From NCBI RefSeq assembly GCF_001507435.1, contig NZ_LMWH01000248.1, forward strand, positions 8,680 to 72,679: a stretch of DNA of 64,000 nt, read 5' to 3'. The position numbers and the translations under genes were made by a program. How positions within the stretch are numbered: the first letter of the stretch is position 1; each line of letters starts with the position of its first letter. The notes beneath the pieces were generated by a model. It had not been told where the DNA came from, made no database searches, and worked only from the letters and a program-made list of their open reading frames with translations. Of the stretch, positions 8,621 through 17,336 are shown one piece after another. Source of the DNA: Streptomyces sp. NRRL F-5122. Its GTDB lineage: Bacteria > Actinomycetota > Actinomycetes > Streptomycetales > Streptomycetaceae.

Positions 8621-9363
8621 TGCACGTCTCCCTTCAGATAGTCGAAGACCGGCTCGACCGGAGCGAGGGTCAGGTCGGTGAGGATGTGGCTGGCGGAGAC
8701 GACCTCGAGCACGGGCAGGTCCGCCAGCGGGGCGAGGACGTGGGCGAAGAGCTGGAGCCGTGCGGGGCCCGTGTAGGCCTCCTTGACGACCACGTCGGTG
8801 ATCTCGGTGCGCACCAGTTCCTGGACACGCATGCCACTCCGGTAGCCCGGGACGGCCTTGAGCATGAAGGTGGGCACGGTGATCTGGGCCCTGGCCGTGT
8901 CCTCGTCGAGGGGCTGGTGCTTGTAGCCCATGGTCGCGGTGGCGACGCGAAGGGTTCCGTGGTCGAGGGTGCCGACGAGCGCCCCGTGGTCGACGTACAG
9001 GCTGGGTGCGCCGATGACCTTCGGATATGCGCTGACCTCGCGCCCGGACGCGGTGGCCGGGAAGTTGTCGAGGTACATCGCGTGCAGGTACTCGCCCTGT
9101 TCGCCCTCGAAGTGGACCTGGATGGCCTGTCCCGCCTCGGTGTAGGGCCCGAACCCGCTGACGTCGCCCATCTTCATGACCTCGAAGCGGACCAGCGGTT
9201 CGCCGATCCCAAGGGGTTCGGGGACGACGGCACGCAGTGCGCCGGGGTCGGTGCGGTAGACGATGTTGAGGTACTCGCGGTCGGTGAAGCGGGGGACCGT
9301 AGACGCGTACGCCGGGCTGGTCAGTGGGGTGGTCAGGTGCTTCCTGACGTCCTCGATGCGCAT
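8617..9363 (-). CDS. adc: Acetoacetate decarboxylase family protein
   Basis: 248 residues, the family's usual length. The motif SAYPK places the Schiff-base lysine at residue 115, the same number as in clostridial acetoacetate decarboxylase. RVATATMGYKHQPLD and the C-terminal GPARLQLFAHVLAPLADLPV are also family hallmarks. The residue after K115 is Val, where the clostridial enzyme has a second Lys. The enzyme would decarboxylate a free beta-keto acid to a ketone. It is translationally coupled to the 3-hydroxyacyl-CoA dehydrogenase gene and lies 1 nt after the hydratase gene, so it belongs to the same pathway. The natural substrate may be larger than acetoacetate. Confidence 0.88.
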   Translation of the reverse strand: MRIEDVRKHLTTPLTSPAYASTVPRFTDREYLNIVYRTDPGALRAVVPEPLGIGEPLVRFEVMKMGDVSGFGPYTEAGQAIQVHFEGEQGEYLHAMYLDNFPATASGREVSAYPKVIGAPSLYVDHGALVGTLDHGTLRVATATMGYKHQPLDEDTARAQITVPTFMLKAVPGYRSGMRVQELVRTEITDVVVKEAYTGPARLQLFAHVLAPLADLPVLEVVSASHILTDLTLAPVEPVFDYLKGDVQ

Positions 9364-9364
9364 G

Positions 9365-10132
9365 TCACCGCCCCGTCCACTCAGGGGTCCGGCGCTCGGC
9401 GAAAGCGGTCATGCCCTCGCGGACGTCGGCCGAGGCCATCAGACCGGCCATCACCGTGCGCTGTGCGGCGAAGGCCTCGGACTCGGGCGCGCCGTCCGCG
9501 GCCCGGGTGACCGCCTTCACGGCGGCCAGCGCGAGCGGGGCGTTCGCAGCGAGCTGCTCGGCGAGCAGAAGGGCGTGTTCCACGGCCTGTCCGGTGGGCA
9601 CGACCCGGTTGGCCAGGCCCAGCTCGCCGGCGCGGCCGCCGCTCACCGGCTCGCCGGTCAGCAGGAACTCCATCGCGAGGTGGTACGGGATGCGCCGGGG
9701 CAGCCGGATCACTCCGCCGCCTGCGGCGATCAGTCCCCGCTTGACCTCCGGCAGGCCGAAGTGGGCGTCCTCCGCAGCCACGATCAGATCGCAGGCCAGA
9801 GCCAGTTCGAATCCGCCGCCCACGGCCCAGCCCTCGACGGCGGCGATCAGCGGCTTGGTGCGCTCGACCTCGGTCACCCCGCCGAATCCACGCCCGGGGA
9901 CGTTGGGGGACTCGCCGCGCAGAGCGGCCTTGAGGTCCATGCCGGCGCTGAAGGTCCCGCCGGCGCCGGTCAGCACTCCGGTTCGGAGTTCCGGGTCGGC
10001 CTCCAGCTCGTCCAGCGCCTTGGCCAGGAGCGTGGCGACCGCGGCGTTGACGGAGTTGCGTGCTTGCGGACGATCGATCGTGATCAGCAGGGTTGTGCCC
10101 GCCCGCTGGGTGCGCACGTCGGTGGTGCTCAT
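9365..10132 (-). CDS. Enoyl-CoA hydratase/isomerase
   Basis: A 255-residue crotonase-fold protein starting at ATG 10132 behind GAGAGG. Oxyanion-hole segments FSAGMDLKA and EGWAVGGGFELALACD are present. The two Glu positions of classical hydratases are occupied (GGGFELAL and LPEVKRG), so hydratase activity is likely. It lies between a CoA-transferase and the acetoacetate decarboxylase in one operon and would supply 3-hydroxyacyl-CoA for the dehydrogenase two genes downstream. Confidence 0.87.
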   Translation of the reverse strand: MSTTDVRTQRAGTTLLITIDRPQARNSVNAAVATLLAKALDELEADPELRTGVLTGAGGTFSAGMDLKAALRGESPNVPGRGFGGVTEVERTKPLIAAVEGWAVGGGFELALACDLIVAAEDAHFGLPEVKRGLIAAGGGVIRLPRRIPYHLAMEFLLTGEPVSGGRAGELGLANRVVPTGQAVEHALLLAEQLAANAPLALAAVKAVTRAADGAPESEAFAAQRTVMAGLMASADVREGMTAFAERRTPEWTGR

Positions 10133-10169
10133 GGCTCGCCTCTCTCGGTGAGGTACAGGGGGGTGGGGT

Positions 10170-11327
10170 TCAGTGGCCGGACAGCTCGGCGAGGACTTCG
10201 GCGGTGTCCTGGCCAGGTACCGGGGCCAGACGGCGGATCGAACCGGGTGTCGCGGAGAACTGCACCGGGATACCGATCGTGCGGATCGGTCCCTCGGTGG
10301 GGTGGACGACGGGCTCCAGCAAGTGGCCGTCGCTGACGTAGGGGTCCTCGTGGGCGTGTTCCAGCTCCAGCACGGGGGCCATCGGGATGCTGTGCTCGGC
10401 GCACACCTCTTCCCACTCGGCGGTGGTAAGCGCCGGTGCGCACTCGTCGGCGAGCAAGGCCAGGCCGTCAAGGTCGGCCATGTCGATGGTCGCCCCGTTC
10501 ACCCGGGGGTCGGCGGCGAGGTCCGGTCGCCCGGCGGCTACGAAGAAGTCGCGGAAGTTCTGCGGGGTGTAGGGGATGAGGCAGGCGAGGCCGTCCTTGG
10601 TGCGCCGGGCCCGGTGTTCCTTCGACATCGACCTGGGGTGGCCAGTTGGGCCGATCGCCGGCTCGAACTCGTGCCCCGCCAGATGCTCCACCAGATTGAA
10701 CGCCAGGAGCGTGTCGGTCATCGGCACCTCGATGTGCTGGCCCTGCCCGGTGCAGCAGCGGTGTAGCAGGGCGGCGAGCACGCTGTAGACGATGGTCAGG
10801 GCGGAGACCTTGTCCCCGATGATCGTCGGCAGGTACACCGGTGTGCCGAGCGCGCGGCGGGTGATGTCGACCAGCCCGGAGGCGGCCTGCACGGTTTCGT
10901 CGTAGGCGGCGTTGCCGGCTCGGTCGGAGTCGCTGCGGAAGCCCTGACCGTGGGCGTAGACGAGGCCCGGGTTGCGTGCGGCGACGTCCGCGTAGGTCAG
11001 GCCCAGTCGGTGCAGTGCGGCCGATCGCATGTTGGTGATCAGCACGTCCGCGGTGTCGATGAGCTTCAGGGCCTGCTCGTGCTGCGCCGGGTCCTTGAGA
11101 TCGAGGGCGACGCTGCGCTTGTTGCGATTGACGTTGAGGCTGAGGGCGGTCATGCCCGGGGTGACGTGATACCGGCCTACGCGAACGGTGTCGGAGGGCG
11201 ACTCGATCTTGATCACGTCGGCGCCGAGATCACCGAGGATCTGGGCCGCGTACGGACCCATCACCACGGTGGACAGGTCGATCACCCGTACACCGTCGAG
11301 CGGTCCGGTCCTCAAGGATTCCGCCAT
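10170..11327 (-). CDS. Class III CoA-transferase (CaiB/BaiF family), copy 3; first gene of the operon
   Basis: 385 residues from ATG 11327, preceded by AGGAAGAGGAG; an in-frame ATG 14 codons upstream has no site. The N-terminus LDGVRVIDLSTVVMGPYAAQ and then LGDLGADVIKIESP fit the family. The active-site Asp is predicted near residue 143 in AAYDETVQA. As the first gene of a six-gene run (transferase, hydratase, decarboxylase, dehydrogenase, acyl-CoA dehydrogenase, transferase) it is the best candidate for activating the incoming acid. The promoter must lie in 11328-11417, beside the LysR gene, which is the likely activator. Confidence 0.88.
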   Translation of the reverse strand: MAESLRTGPLDGVRVIDLSTVVMGPYAAQILGDLGADVIKIESPSDTVRVGRYHVTPGMTALSLNVNRNKRSVALDLKDPAQHEQALKLIDTADVLITNMRSAALHRLGLTYADVAARNPGLVYAHGQGFRSDSDRAGNAAYDETVQAASGLVDITRRALGTPVYLPTIIGDKVSALTIVYSVLAALLHRCCTGQGQHIEVPMTDTLLAFNLVEHLAGHEFEPAIGPTGHPRSMSKEHRARRTKDGLACLIPYTPQNFRDFFVAAGRPDLAADPRVNGATIDMADLDGLALLADECAPALTTAEWEEVCAEHSIPMAPVLELEHAHEDPYVSDGHLLEPVVHPTEGPIRTIGIPVQFSATPGSIRRLAPVPGQDTAEVLAELSGH

Positions 11328-11417
11328 CTCCTCTTCCTTTCGCGCCGTGCTTCGTCGTGCCTGATGCACAACGCTAATGAAGAGCGATGCCAGGTGGAAT
11401 TATCGAAATAGGAACGG

Positions 11418-11442
11418 CGGTGTGACCGCAGCGGTCACACCG
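11418..11442 (-). terminator. Terminator of the LysR gene
   Basis: A perfect 12-bp inverted repeat (CGGTGTGACCGC / GCGGTCACACCG) with a 1-nt spacer lies immediately after the LysR stop codon. Followed on the minus strand by a T-rich stretch, it most likely ends LysR transcription before the catabolic operon. A LysR-type operator is the alternative reading. Confidence 0.55.
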
Positions 11443-11443
11443 T

Positions 11444-12382
11444 TCACCGGGATTTTCCGGATGGCGTTTTCCGGGTATCGGACCGGCGACGGACGGGCTT
11501 GTCGAAAATGTCGCACGCGGCTGTGACCAGCTCTTTGAGATCTCCGTCGGCGCGGTCGCGGCGCCACACCAGGGCCGTGTCCAGGCTGGGGTGGAAGTCG
11601 GTGAACGGCAGTACAGTCACATTCTCGATGCTGTATCCCCGCATCGGGCTATCCGGTTCGAGAATGGATATACAGAACGCCGATCCGTTGGAAATGACTT
11701 CGGATATTCCGGCGTAGCCGGTGTCGGTGAGGGTGATGCGATTGCGAATACCGTGCTCTGTCAACGCCTGATCCAGTACCTCGAAATACGGGGGCCTGAT
11801 CTCCTTGGGCGGGGGGATGTACGCGAGATCGGCCAGGTCGGCGAGGGCGACGGCGTCCCGGCCGGCGAAGCGATCGGCCGGTACGGCCGCACCCATGCGT
11901 TCCGACATGACGTTGATCAGGTCCAGGGCGGGGTCGGTGAACGGCAGTCGGGCCAGCGCCAGAGCGAGCCTGCCCTCGCGGACACCCGCTACCAGGGCCT
12001 GGGTGCTGCCCGGCCAGCGCTGGAGATCGAACAGCCCTTGGACGCGGTCGGCGAGGGTGGCGACCCGCGCTCTCAGCTCGGGATTCAGTCCCGGAGGTAT
12101 GCCGATCAGCGCGGTGCTGCGCTGCACCCGGGTCGCCTCGCGCAGCCGCCATGGGATGGAGCTGAACTGATCGAGCACGTCGCGGGCGATCGGAAGGAGG
12201 GCGGCGCCGGCTGGAGTGAGCGCGACGCTGTGGGTGTCCCGCTCGAACAGTCGCTGCCCCAGTTCGCGCTCCAGATCTCTGATGCGCTGGCTCAGAGGGG
12301 ACGTCGCCATGTGGAGCCGGCGAGCAGCCGCCGAGAAGTTGAGCTCCTCGGCGACCGCGACAAAATATCGCAAATGCAGCAT
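11444..12382 (-). CDS. LysR-family transcriptional regulator
   Basis: 312 residues from ATG 12382 (a GTG two codons upstream is possible; no strong ribosome site). The winged HTH is in residues 1-60 (LRYFVAVAEELNFSAAARRL ... SPLSQRIRDLE), followed by an effector-binding domain of about 220 residues. It is on the same strand and directly upstream of the CoA-transferase/hydratase/decarboxylase operon, with a hairpin between them. It is therefore the likely regulator of that operon, responding to a pathway acid or CoA ester. It is divergent from the TetR gene at 12638. Confidence 0.88.
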   Translation of the reverse strand: MLHLRYFVAVAEELNFSAAARRLHMATSPLSQRIRDLERELGQRLFERDTHSVALTPAGAALLPIARDVLDQFSSIPWRLREATRVQRSTALIGIPPGLNPELRARVATLADRVQGLFDLQRWPGSTQALVAGVREGRLALALARLPFTDPALDLINVMSERMGAAVPADRFAGRDAVALADLADLAYIPPPKEIRPPYFEVLDQALTEHGIRNRITLTDTGYAGISEVISNGSAFCISILEPDSPMRGYSIENVTVLPFTDFHPSLDTALVWRRDRADGDLKELVTAACDIFDKPVRRRSDTRKTPSGKSR

Positions 12383-12602
12383 TTCCACGTATTCAACGGT
12401 AGCCCCGCATCGCCCGGCGGGCAGCGGAGCGTGGCGACGTCGAATTCGGGCGTGTCGTCGCTTTCGGGCGCCCCGTGGGCGGGCCGAGCCAGTCATGTGA
12501 TGAGCGCTGGAAAGGGGTGTGCGCCGATCGGCCCAGCGAGCGCCGGTCACCGGATCGGGCTGCGGAGTCCTGAGGTGTGACGGGTGCCCGCCGCGGCCCT
12601 AC

Positions 12603-12622
12603 AATGGACTGCGTAGTCCATT
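12603..12622. promoter_or_regulatory. TetR operator (autoregulatory)
   Basis: Palindrome AATGGACT-GCGT-AGTCCATT ends 15 nt before the TetR start codon. The same core, TGGAC-N6-GTCCA, recurs upstream of the SDR gene at 14204-14219, which marks it as the regulator's binding site. Confidence 0.7.
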
Positions 12623-12637
12623 CTGATAGGACGGGTC

Positions 12638-13246
12638 ATGCGCGGCGAGCTGACGGCGAAGGGCAGGGCAACGCGGCAACGGATCGTCGAGGGGGCGGCG
12701 GCGGTGCTGCGGGAGCGGGGAGCCGCCCTGGCCACGCTGGACGACATCATGGCCCGGACCGGGACGAGCAAGGGTCAGCTGTTCCACTACTTTCCCGCAG
12801 GCAAGGACGAACTGCTTGTCGCGGTGGCCCAGTTCGAGGCGGATCAGGTCCTGGAGGACCAGCAGCCGCATCTGGGATGCCTCGACTCATGGGAGGCCTG
12901 GCAGCAGTGGCGGGACGTGGTGATCGAACGCTACGAAGCCCAAGGGGACGAGTGCCCGCTCGGTTCGCTGTTCTTCCAGATCGGTCGCTCGACTCCCGGC
13001 ACGCGGGCGATCGTCATCGAGCTGCTGCGCCAGTGGCAGGAGAGCCTGGCGGCGGGCGTCCGGGCGCTCCAGGCGGCCGGGCTCATCCCCGCGGACGTCG
13101 ACGCCGACATCAGGGCCGCGGCGCTGCTGGCCGCGATCCAAGGGGGCGTGTCGATCCTGCTGTCGACGGGCCGGTCCACCCATCTGCGGGCCGCCCTCGA
13201 CCAGGGGATCGCGGACCTGCGCGCTACGAGCCACGCCGCGGTCTGA
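12638..13246 (+). CDS. TetR-family regulator
   Basis: 202 residues. The N-terminal HTH (TRQRIVEGAAAVLRERG ... TLDDIMARTGTSKGQLFHYF) is typical, and the C-terminal ligand domain resembles the TetR_C subfamily with a conserved GCPLGSL-like segment (here ECPLGSLFFQ). A palindrome overlaps its promoter, and a second copy precedes the convergent SDR gene, so it probably represses itself and that SDR. The inducer is unknown. Confidence 0.88.
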   Translation: MRGELTAKGRATRQRIVEGAAAVLRERGAALATLDDIMARTGTSKGQLFHYFPAGKDELLVAVAQFEADQVLEDQQPHLGCLDSWEAWQQWRDVVIERYEAQGDECPLGSLFFQIGRSTPGTRAIVIELLRQWQESLAAGVRALQAAGLIPADVDADIRAAALLAAIQGGVSILLSTGRSTHLRAALDQGIADLRATSHAAV

Positions 13247-13323
13247 CCGCGGCCGTTCCGCCCCCGGAGGGCGGCTCCGCCGAAACCGCCGCTCCCGGGC
13301 GCGGACGGCCTCGGCGCCGTGCG

Positions 13324-14088
13324 TCAGGCGGCGATGACCGCCGCGGTGGTGCGGCCTCCGTCGACGTCGAGCACGATGCCGTGCACGAACGAGGACTCCT
13401 CGCCCGCCAGATACACGGCGGCGTTCGCGATGGCGTCAGGAGTACCCATGCGCCCGGCAGGAGTGCCCTTCATCATGACCTCGCCGGGGTGGACCTCTCC
13501 GGGCGCCGGGGTCAGCACCACGCCCGGAGAGATCGCGTTCACCCGGACACCTTGCGGTCCGAACTCCGCCGCCCAGGCCCGGGTCAGGGTCTCCACCGCT
13601 CCCTTGGTCGAGCTGTACAGGGCGCCGACCGGAATGCCCAGGCGTGCGATCCAGGAGCCCAGGTTGATGATCGAGCCGCCACCGGCCGCCACCATGGCGG
13701 GTGCGACGGCCGCGGTCAGGAAGAACGGGGCCTTCACGTTCACCGCGTAGACCTGGTCGAAGGTCTTCTCGTCGGTCGCCGCCGTGGTGTCGCCGGGGTA
13801 GATGCCGGCGTTGTTGACCAGGACGTCGATACGGCCGCCGAGGACCCGCGTCGCCTCCCGGGCCAGCGCCTCCGAGGCCGTGGCGCTGCCGTCCAGGTCG
13901 GCCTGTACGAAGTCGGCGCGGCCGCCACGGGCGCGGATCCGGTCGACGACCTCCTTGCCCCGTTCGACGTTGCGGCCCGAGACGACGACGTGCGCCCCCT
14001 CGGCGGCGAAGGCTTCGGCGATCGCCCGCCCGATGTTGCTGGTTGCCCCTGTCACCAGGGCGGTCTTGCTCTCGAGCCGCATCGACAT
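13324..14088 (-). CDS. Short-chain dehydrogenase/reductase (SDR)
   Basis: 254 residues from ATG 14088 (GGAG 6 nt upstream). Classical SDR features are present: TGATSNIGRAIAEAF (cofactor loop), NNAG, Ser in INLGSW, and YSSTKGA (YxxxK). Arg in SGRN after the second strand suggests NADPH. It is convergent with the TetR gene and carries the same palindrome upstream, so it is the regulator's target and its substrate may resemble the TetR ligand. Confidence 0.9.
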   Translation of the reverse strand: MSMRLESKTALVTGATSNIGRAIAEAFAAEGAHVVVSGRNVERGKEVVDRIRARGGRADFVQADLDGSATASEALAREATRVLGGRIDVLVNNAGIYPGDTTAATDEKTFDQVYAVNVKAPFFLTAAVAPAMVAAGGGSIINLGSWIARLGIPVGALYSSTKGAVETLTRAWAAEFGPQGVRVNAISPGVVLTPAPGEVHPGEVMMKGTPAGRMGTPDAIANAAVYLAGEESSFVHGIVLDVDGGRTTAAVIAA

Positions 14089-14203
14089 GGTCCACTCCGT
14101 TGCTCGCGTCTCACCGTGATCCCGAACGGCCGATTCGCATGGTGACGCCGGCCGGGCGGGTGCCCTGGCGACCAGGGCGAGTGCCACTGTGCGACGACAA
14201 AAA

Positions 14204-14219
14204 TGGACCTGCAAGTCCA
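14204..14219. promoter_or_regulatory. Second copy of the TetR operator, upstream of the SDR gene
   Basis: TGGACCTGCAAGTCCA is a palindrome matching the core of the site at 12603-12622 (TGGAC and GTCCA arms, 6-nt spacing). It lies 116 nt upstream of the SDR start. Confidence 0.65.
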
Positions 14220-14444
14220 AACTGTGAGGGTCCGAGGCAGCGCGCCTTCCGGTACAGAAGGCAGGGGACGGGCCGCGGCTCGTGTGAGCGAAGGCGATCC
14301 TCTGCCCTTCGTACTGTCGGCGCCGGCCGGTACCACCGTGTGCCCGGCCTCTGAACGGGTCGGCGCCCTAGGGGCGGAGCGCCGGCCTCAGCCGCCGGCG
14401 GCCAGGTGCGCGGGTTGCACCAGACACCCGGAAGCCAGCTTGCC

Positions 14445-15896
14445 TCAGCCGAAGTGCCGGATCCCTGTGTCGGCCCCAGGCGTGTACGCAGGCCAGTCAC
14501 TCGCGGCGCCGGTGGCGACGAACGCGGCGACTGCCGTGGCGAATTCAAGCCCCAGTGCTCGCTGACCGTCTCCCGCTTCGCCCAGCATCGGGCTGTCCGG
14601 GTAGCTGTCGAACGTCATGAAGAGGAAGGGCAGATCCACACAGTGCGTGGCGCCCAGATGGTCGGGGTCGCCGGCGGGACGGTAGTCGAATTGGTAGACG
14701 TACGTGCCGTTGCCGTTGGCGGCGTGGTGGTCGGCTATCCGGAGCGCGTCGTTGCGGAAGAGGGCATCCGTGTGCAGCGCGGTGAACACCTCGGCCGGTG
14801 TTCCGTGCGGGAGCTTCGCCGCGTACTGCTGATACACCGCCGGTGCATCGGAGCCGAGCTGGCCGGCCAGGAGGTCGAGGGCGCCTTGCTGTGTGAGCGA
14901 CTGAATGCGGGAGTCGAAGGCGAAGAACGCGGTCATCTCGTTACGGGCGGTGCCGATCAGGAGATCCTTGCCCTGAAGGCGCCCGTCCGAGAGGGCCTGC
15001 TGCCAGGAAGCAGGGAAACCGGCGCCGCCCAGCACCGGGTACATGGGAGGGGCGGCGTTATCGGGGCGTGCCAGTCGGGCTCCCAACTCGGCGTAGACGG
15101 AGAGAAGTTGCTCGACGGGAAGCGATCGCAGTGCCGCTCCGGGATCGGGACTGCCCTCCATGCCCAACAGCTTCAGGTACTCCTCGGCGGCCTCGGCGGC
15201 CTGCTCGGGGTCTTGTGGCGGAAGGCCCCAGGGACCGCTCTGCAGAAGGAGACGATCGACCATGGAGCTGGTCGCGGGATCCAGTGCCAGGTAGAGGGCC
15301 GAGTACGCACCGGCCGACTGACCGCCGACGGTCACGGCTTGCGGATCGCCGCCGAAAGAAGCGATGTTGTCCTGTATCCACCGCAGCACAGCGCCCTGAT
15401 CCCGAACTCCGAGGTTGTCGGCACCGATCTGCGGCAGATGCAGGTAACCGAGCGGTCCCAAACGGTAGTTGGCGGTGACCACCACCATATTGCCGGTCTC
15501 CGCCAGGCGGGCACCGTCGTACCAGTCCCATCCGCCCGAGCCGCTGGTGAAACCGCCCCCGTGGAACCAGACCAGAACGGGGCGAGGGCTCTTGTCCTCG
15601 AGGGCCGACCGCGGAGTCCACACGTTCAGGGTGAGGGAATCGTCCTCGTTCCAGTAGGGCTTGCGATGCCCCATGATCCGCTCCAGCCGGGACGGCCCCT
15701 GCGGTGCGGCCGGACCGGCGCTGACGGCCTCACGTACTTCCGACCATCCCGGATGGATCTGCGGTGCGGCCAAGCGCAGCTCGCATACCGGTGAGGCCGC
15801 GTAGGGGATCCCGCGAAAGGAAAACACGGGCCCCTCGTCCGAGCCCCGGACCGTGCCTCGGTCCGTGGCCACAACCTGACTCATGAGGTCCGTCAT
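14445..15896 (-). CDS. Type-B carboxylesterase
   Basis: 483 residues from ATG 15896; an in-frame GTG three codons upstream (15905) directly follows AGGAGAG and is an equal candidate. Family signatures are FSFRGIPYAASPV near the start, LTLNVWTP, the oxyanion loop WFHGGGFTSGSGG, and the nucleophile elbow VGGQSAGAYS. The catalytic His is likely in GATHCVDLPF. There is no signal peptide, so the enzyme should be cytoplasmic, unlike many secreted Streptomyces lipases. It hydrolyses carboxylic esters; the natural substrate is not evident. It is transcribed divergently from the alpha/beta hydrolase at 16320. Confidence 0.9.
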   Translation of the reverse strand: MTDLMSQVVATDRGTVRGSDEGPVFSFRGIPYAASPVCELRLAAPQIHPGWSEVREAVSAGPAAPQGPSRLERIMGHRKPYWNEDDSLTLNVWTPRSALEDKSPRPVLVWFHGGGFTSGSGGWDWYDGARLAETGNMVVVTANYRLGPLGYLHLPQIGADNLGVRDQGAVLRWIQDNIASFGGDPQAVTVGGQSAGAYSALYLALDPATSSMVDRLLLQSGPWGLPPQDPEQAAEAAEEYLKLLGMEGSPDPGAALRSLPVEQLLSVYAELGARLARPDNAAPPMYPVLGGAGFPASWQQALSDGRLQGKDLLIGTARNEMTAFFAFDSRIQSLTQQGALDLLAGQLGSDAPAVYQQYAAKLPHGTPAEVFTALHTDALFRNDALRIADHHAANGNGTYVYQFDYRPAGDPDHLGATHCVDLPFLFMTFDSYPDSPMLGEAGDGQRALGLEFATAVAAFVATGAASDWPAYTPGADTGIRHFG

Positions 15897-16319
15897 CGTC
15901 TCCACCTCTCCTGCGCCATATGTGCTCTGACCTCGTTGTAATGCCGACAGCGCATGTATGCCAGAAGAGGTCGTGATTGCGGCGAACGAAGGACAAAGGA
16001 TCTGGTGATCCGCCGAAAGTACGCTATCGAAGCAGGCGATCGTGCATCACGAGCCTTGCCCCGGCACTTCTCGAGGATCCGGCCTCCTTTCGCCACCGAC
16101 TGTCAGGACTGCGATGCTGTGAGGAGGCGGCGGGGTGCCTTCACGGCGGCATCGCAGCTCCGCACGAGCCGGCGCACAGCCGCTGCCCCACTCTGGATGG
16201 ACCATGCCGGACCGAGGCCAGAGTCCGCCTGCATCGCAGCGGTACACGGCTTCGGGCAGATGGCGGATGCTGACGCCGGCGTCTCCGGGGTCCACACGCG
16301 GTCCGGTTCGGAGGTTGAC
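15897..16319. other. Divergent intergenic region
   Basis: 423 bp between the carboxylesterase (minus) and alpha/beta hydrolase (plus) genes. It must contain both promoters. I see no gene, repeat or clear operator in it. Confidence 0.5.
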
Positions 16320-17297
16320 ATGGCGGGCACGGTCCAGCACACGTTCTTCGCGGTCAACGGGGTCAGGCTGCACGTTGCCGAGCAGGGCGCAGGCCCGCTT
16401 GTCGTGCTGCTGCACGGATTTCCGGAGAGCTGGTACTCGTGGCGGCACCAATTCGGTCCGCTGGCTGCGGCGGGGTACCGCGTCGTCGCCCCCGATCAGC
16501 GTGGTTACGCCCGCAGTGAGCAGCCCGAAGCCGTCGAGGCGTACACCCTGTTGCATCTCGCCGGGGATGTCATCGGGCTGGTCGACGCGCTGGGCGACAA
16601 AAGGGTGGTGCTCGTGGGGCACGACTGGGGTGCCTTTGTGGCCTGGGTGACCGCCATGCTGCGTCCCGATGTCGTGCGCGCCGTTGCGGGCCTGAGCGTC
16701 CCGCCGGTACTGCCCGGGGGCATGAGTCCGCCGTCGATCACGCGCAAGAGGTACGGTGACGGCTTCTACCAGGTCGCCTTCCAGGAACCGGGCGTCGCCG
16801 ACGCAGCGCTCGCCCGGGACCCGGAGACCACGTTCCGGCGGGTACTGTTCGGGGGCTCGGGGGACAACCCTTCCAGCCTCGATCCCTGGATCGTCCCCGA
16901 AGGCGGCACACTACTGGACTTCATGCCGGAGCCGGCACAGCTGCCGGAATGGCTCACCCAAGTAGACATCGAGGCTTTCGCCGGCGACTACGTCCGTCAT
17001 GGCGAACGGGCCTTCACCGGCGGCCTGAACTGGTACCGGAACGCCGAACGCAACTGGGAGCTGCTCGCGGCCTTTCGCAGCCGACGGATCGAGGTGCCGG
17101 CGCTGTACATCGCCGGGGACCGCGACATGGTTGTCGGCATGTCCGGAGGCGGAGACGCCGTCCTCAAGAGGGTCGAGCAGGCGGCACCGCATCTCCGGCG
17201 CGGAGTGATCCTGCCAGGCTGCGGCCACTGGACCCAGCAGGAACGCCCGAACGACGTCAACCGAGGGCTCTTGGACTTCCTTGCACAGTTGCCCTGA
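16320..17297 (+). CDS. Alpha/beta hydrolase, epoxide-hydrolase-like
   Basis: 325 residues from ATG 16320, with GGAGG 5 nt upstream; the frame stays open 366 nt further 5' but without a site. Signatures are the oxyanion motif LLHGFPESWYSWRH, the nucleophile elbow VGHDWGAFVA (Asp nucleophile, as in epoxide hydrolases and dehalogenases rather than Ser esterases), and a C-terminal catalytic His in LPGCGHWTQQERP. The product would open epoxides to diols or act on a related electrophile. A second enzyme with nearly the same motifs is encoded at 52794-53774. Confidence 0.87.
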   Translation: MAGTVQHTFFAVNGVRLHVAEQGAGPLVVLLHGFPESWYSWRHQFGPLAAAGYRVVAPDQRGYARSEQPEAVEAYTLLHLAGDVIGLVDALGDKRVVLVGHDWGAFVAWVTAMLRPDVVRAVAGLSVPPVLPGGMSPPSITRKRYGDGFYQVAFQEPGVADAALARDPETTFRRVLFGGSGDNPSSLDPWIVPEGGTLLDFMPEPAQLPEWLTQVDIEAFAGDYVRHGERAFTGGLNWYRNAERNWELLAAFRSRRIEVPALYIAGDRDMVVGMSGGGDAVLKRVEQAAPHLRRGVILPGCGHWTQQERPNDVNRGLLDFLAQLP

Positions 17298-17336
17298 ACC
17301 ATTACGACCGACAACTCGGCCCGAAGCTGCGTGGCG

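Noticed and set aside
11418..11442. Inverted repeat as a LysR operator
   Set aside because: It directly follows the LysR stop codon and forms a 12-bp stem, so a terminator is more likely; not excluded.
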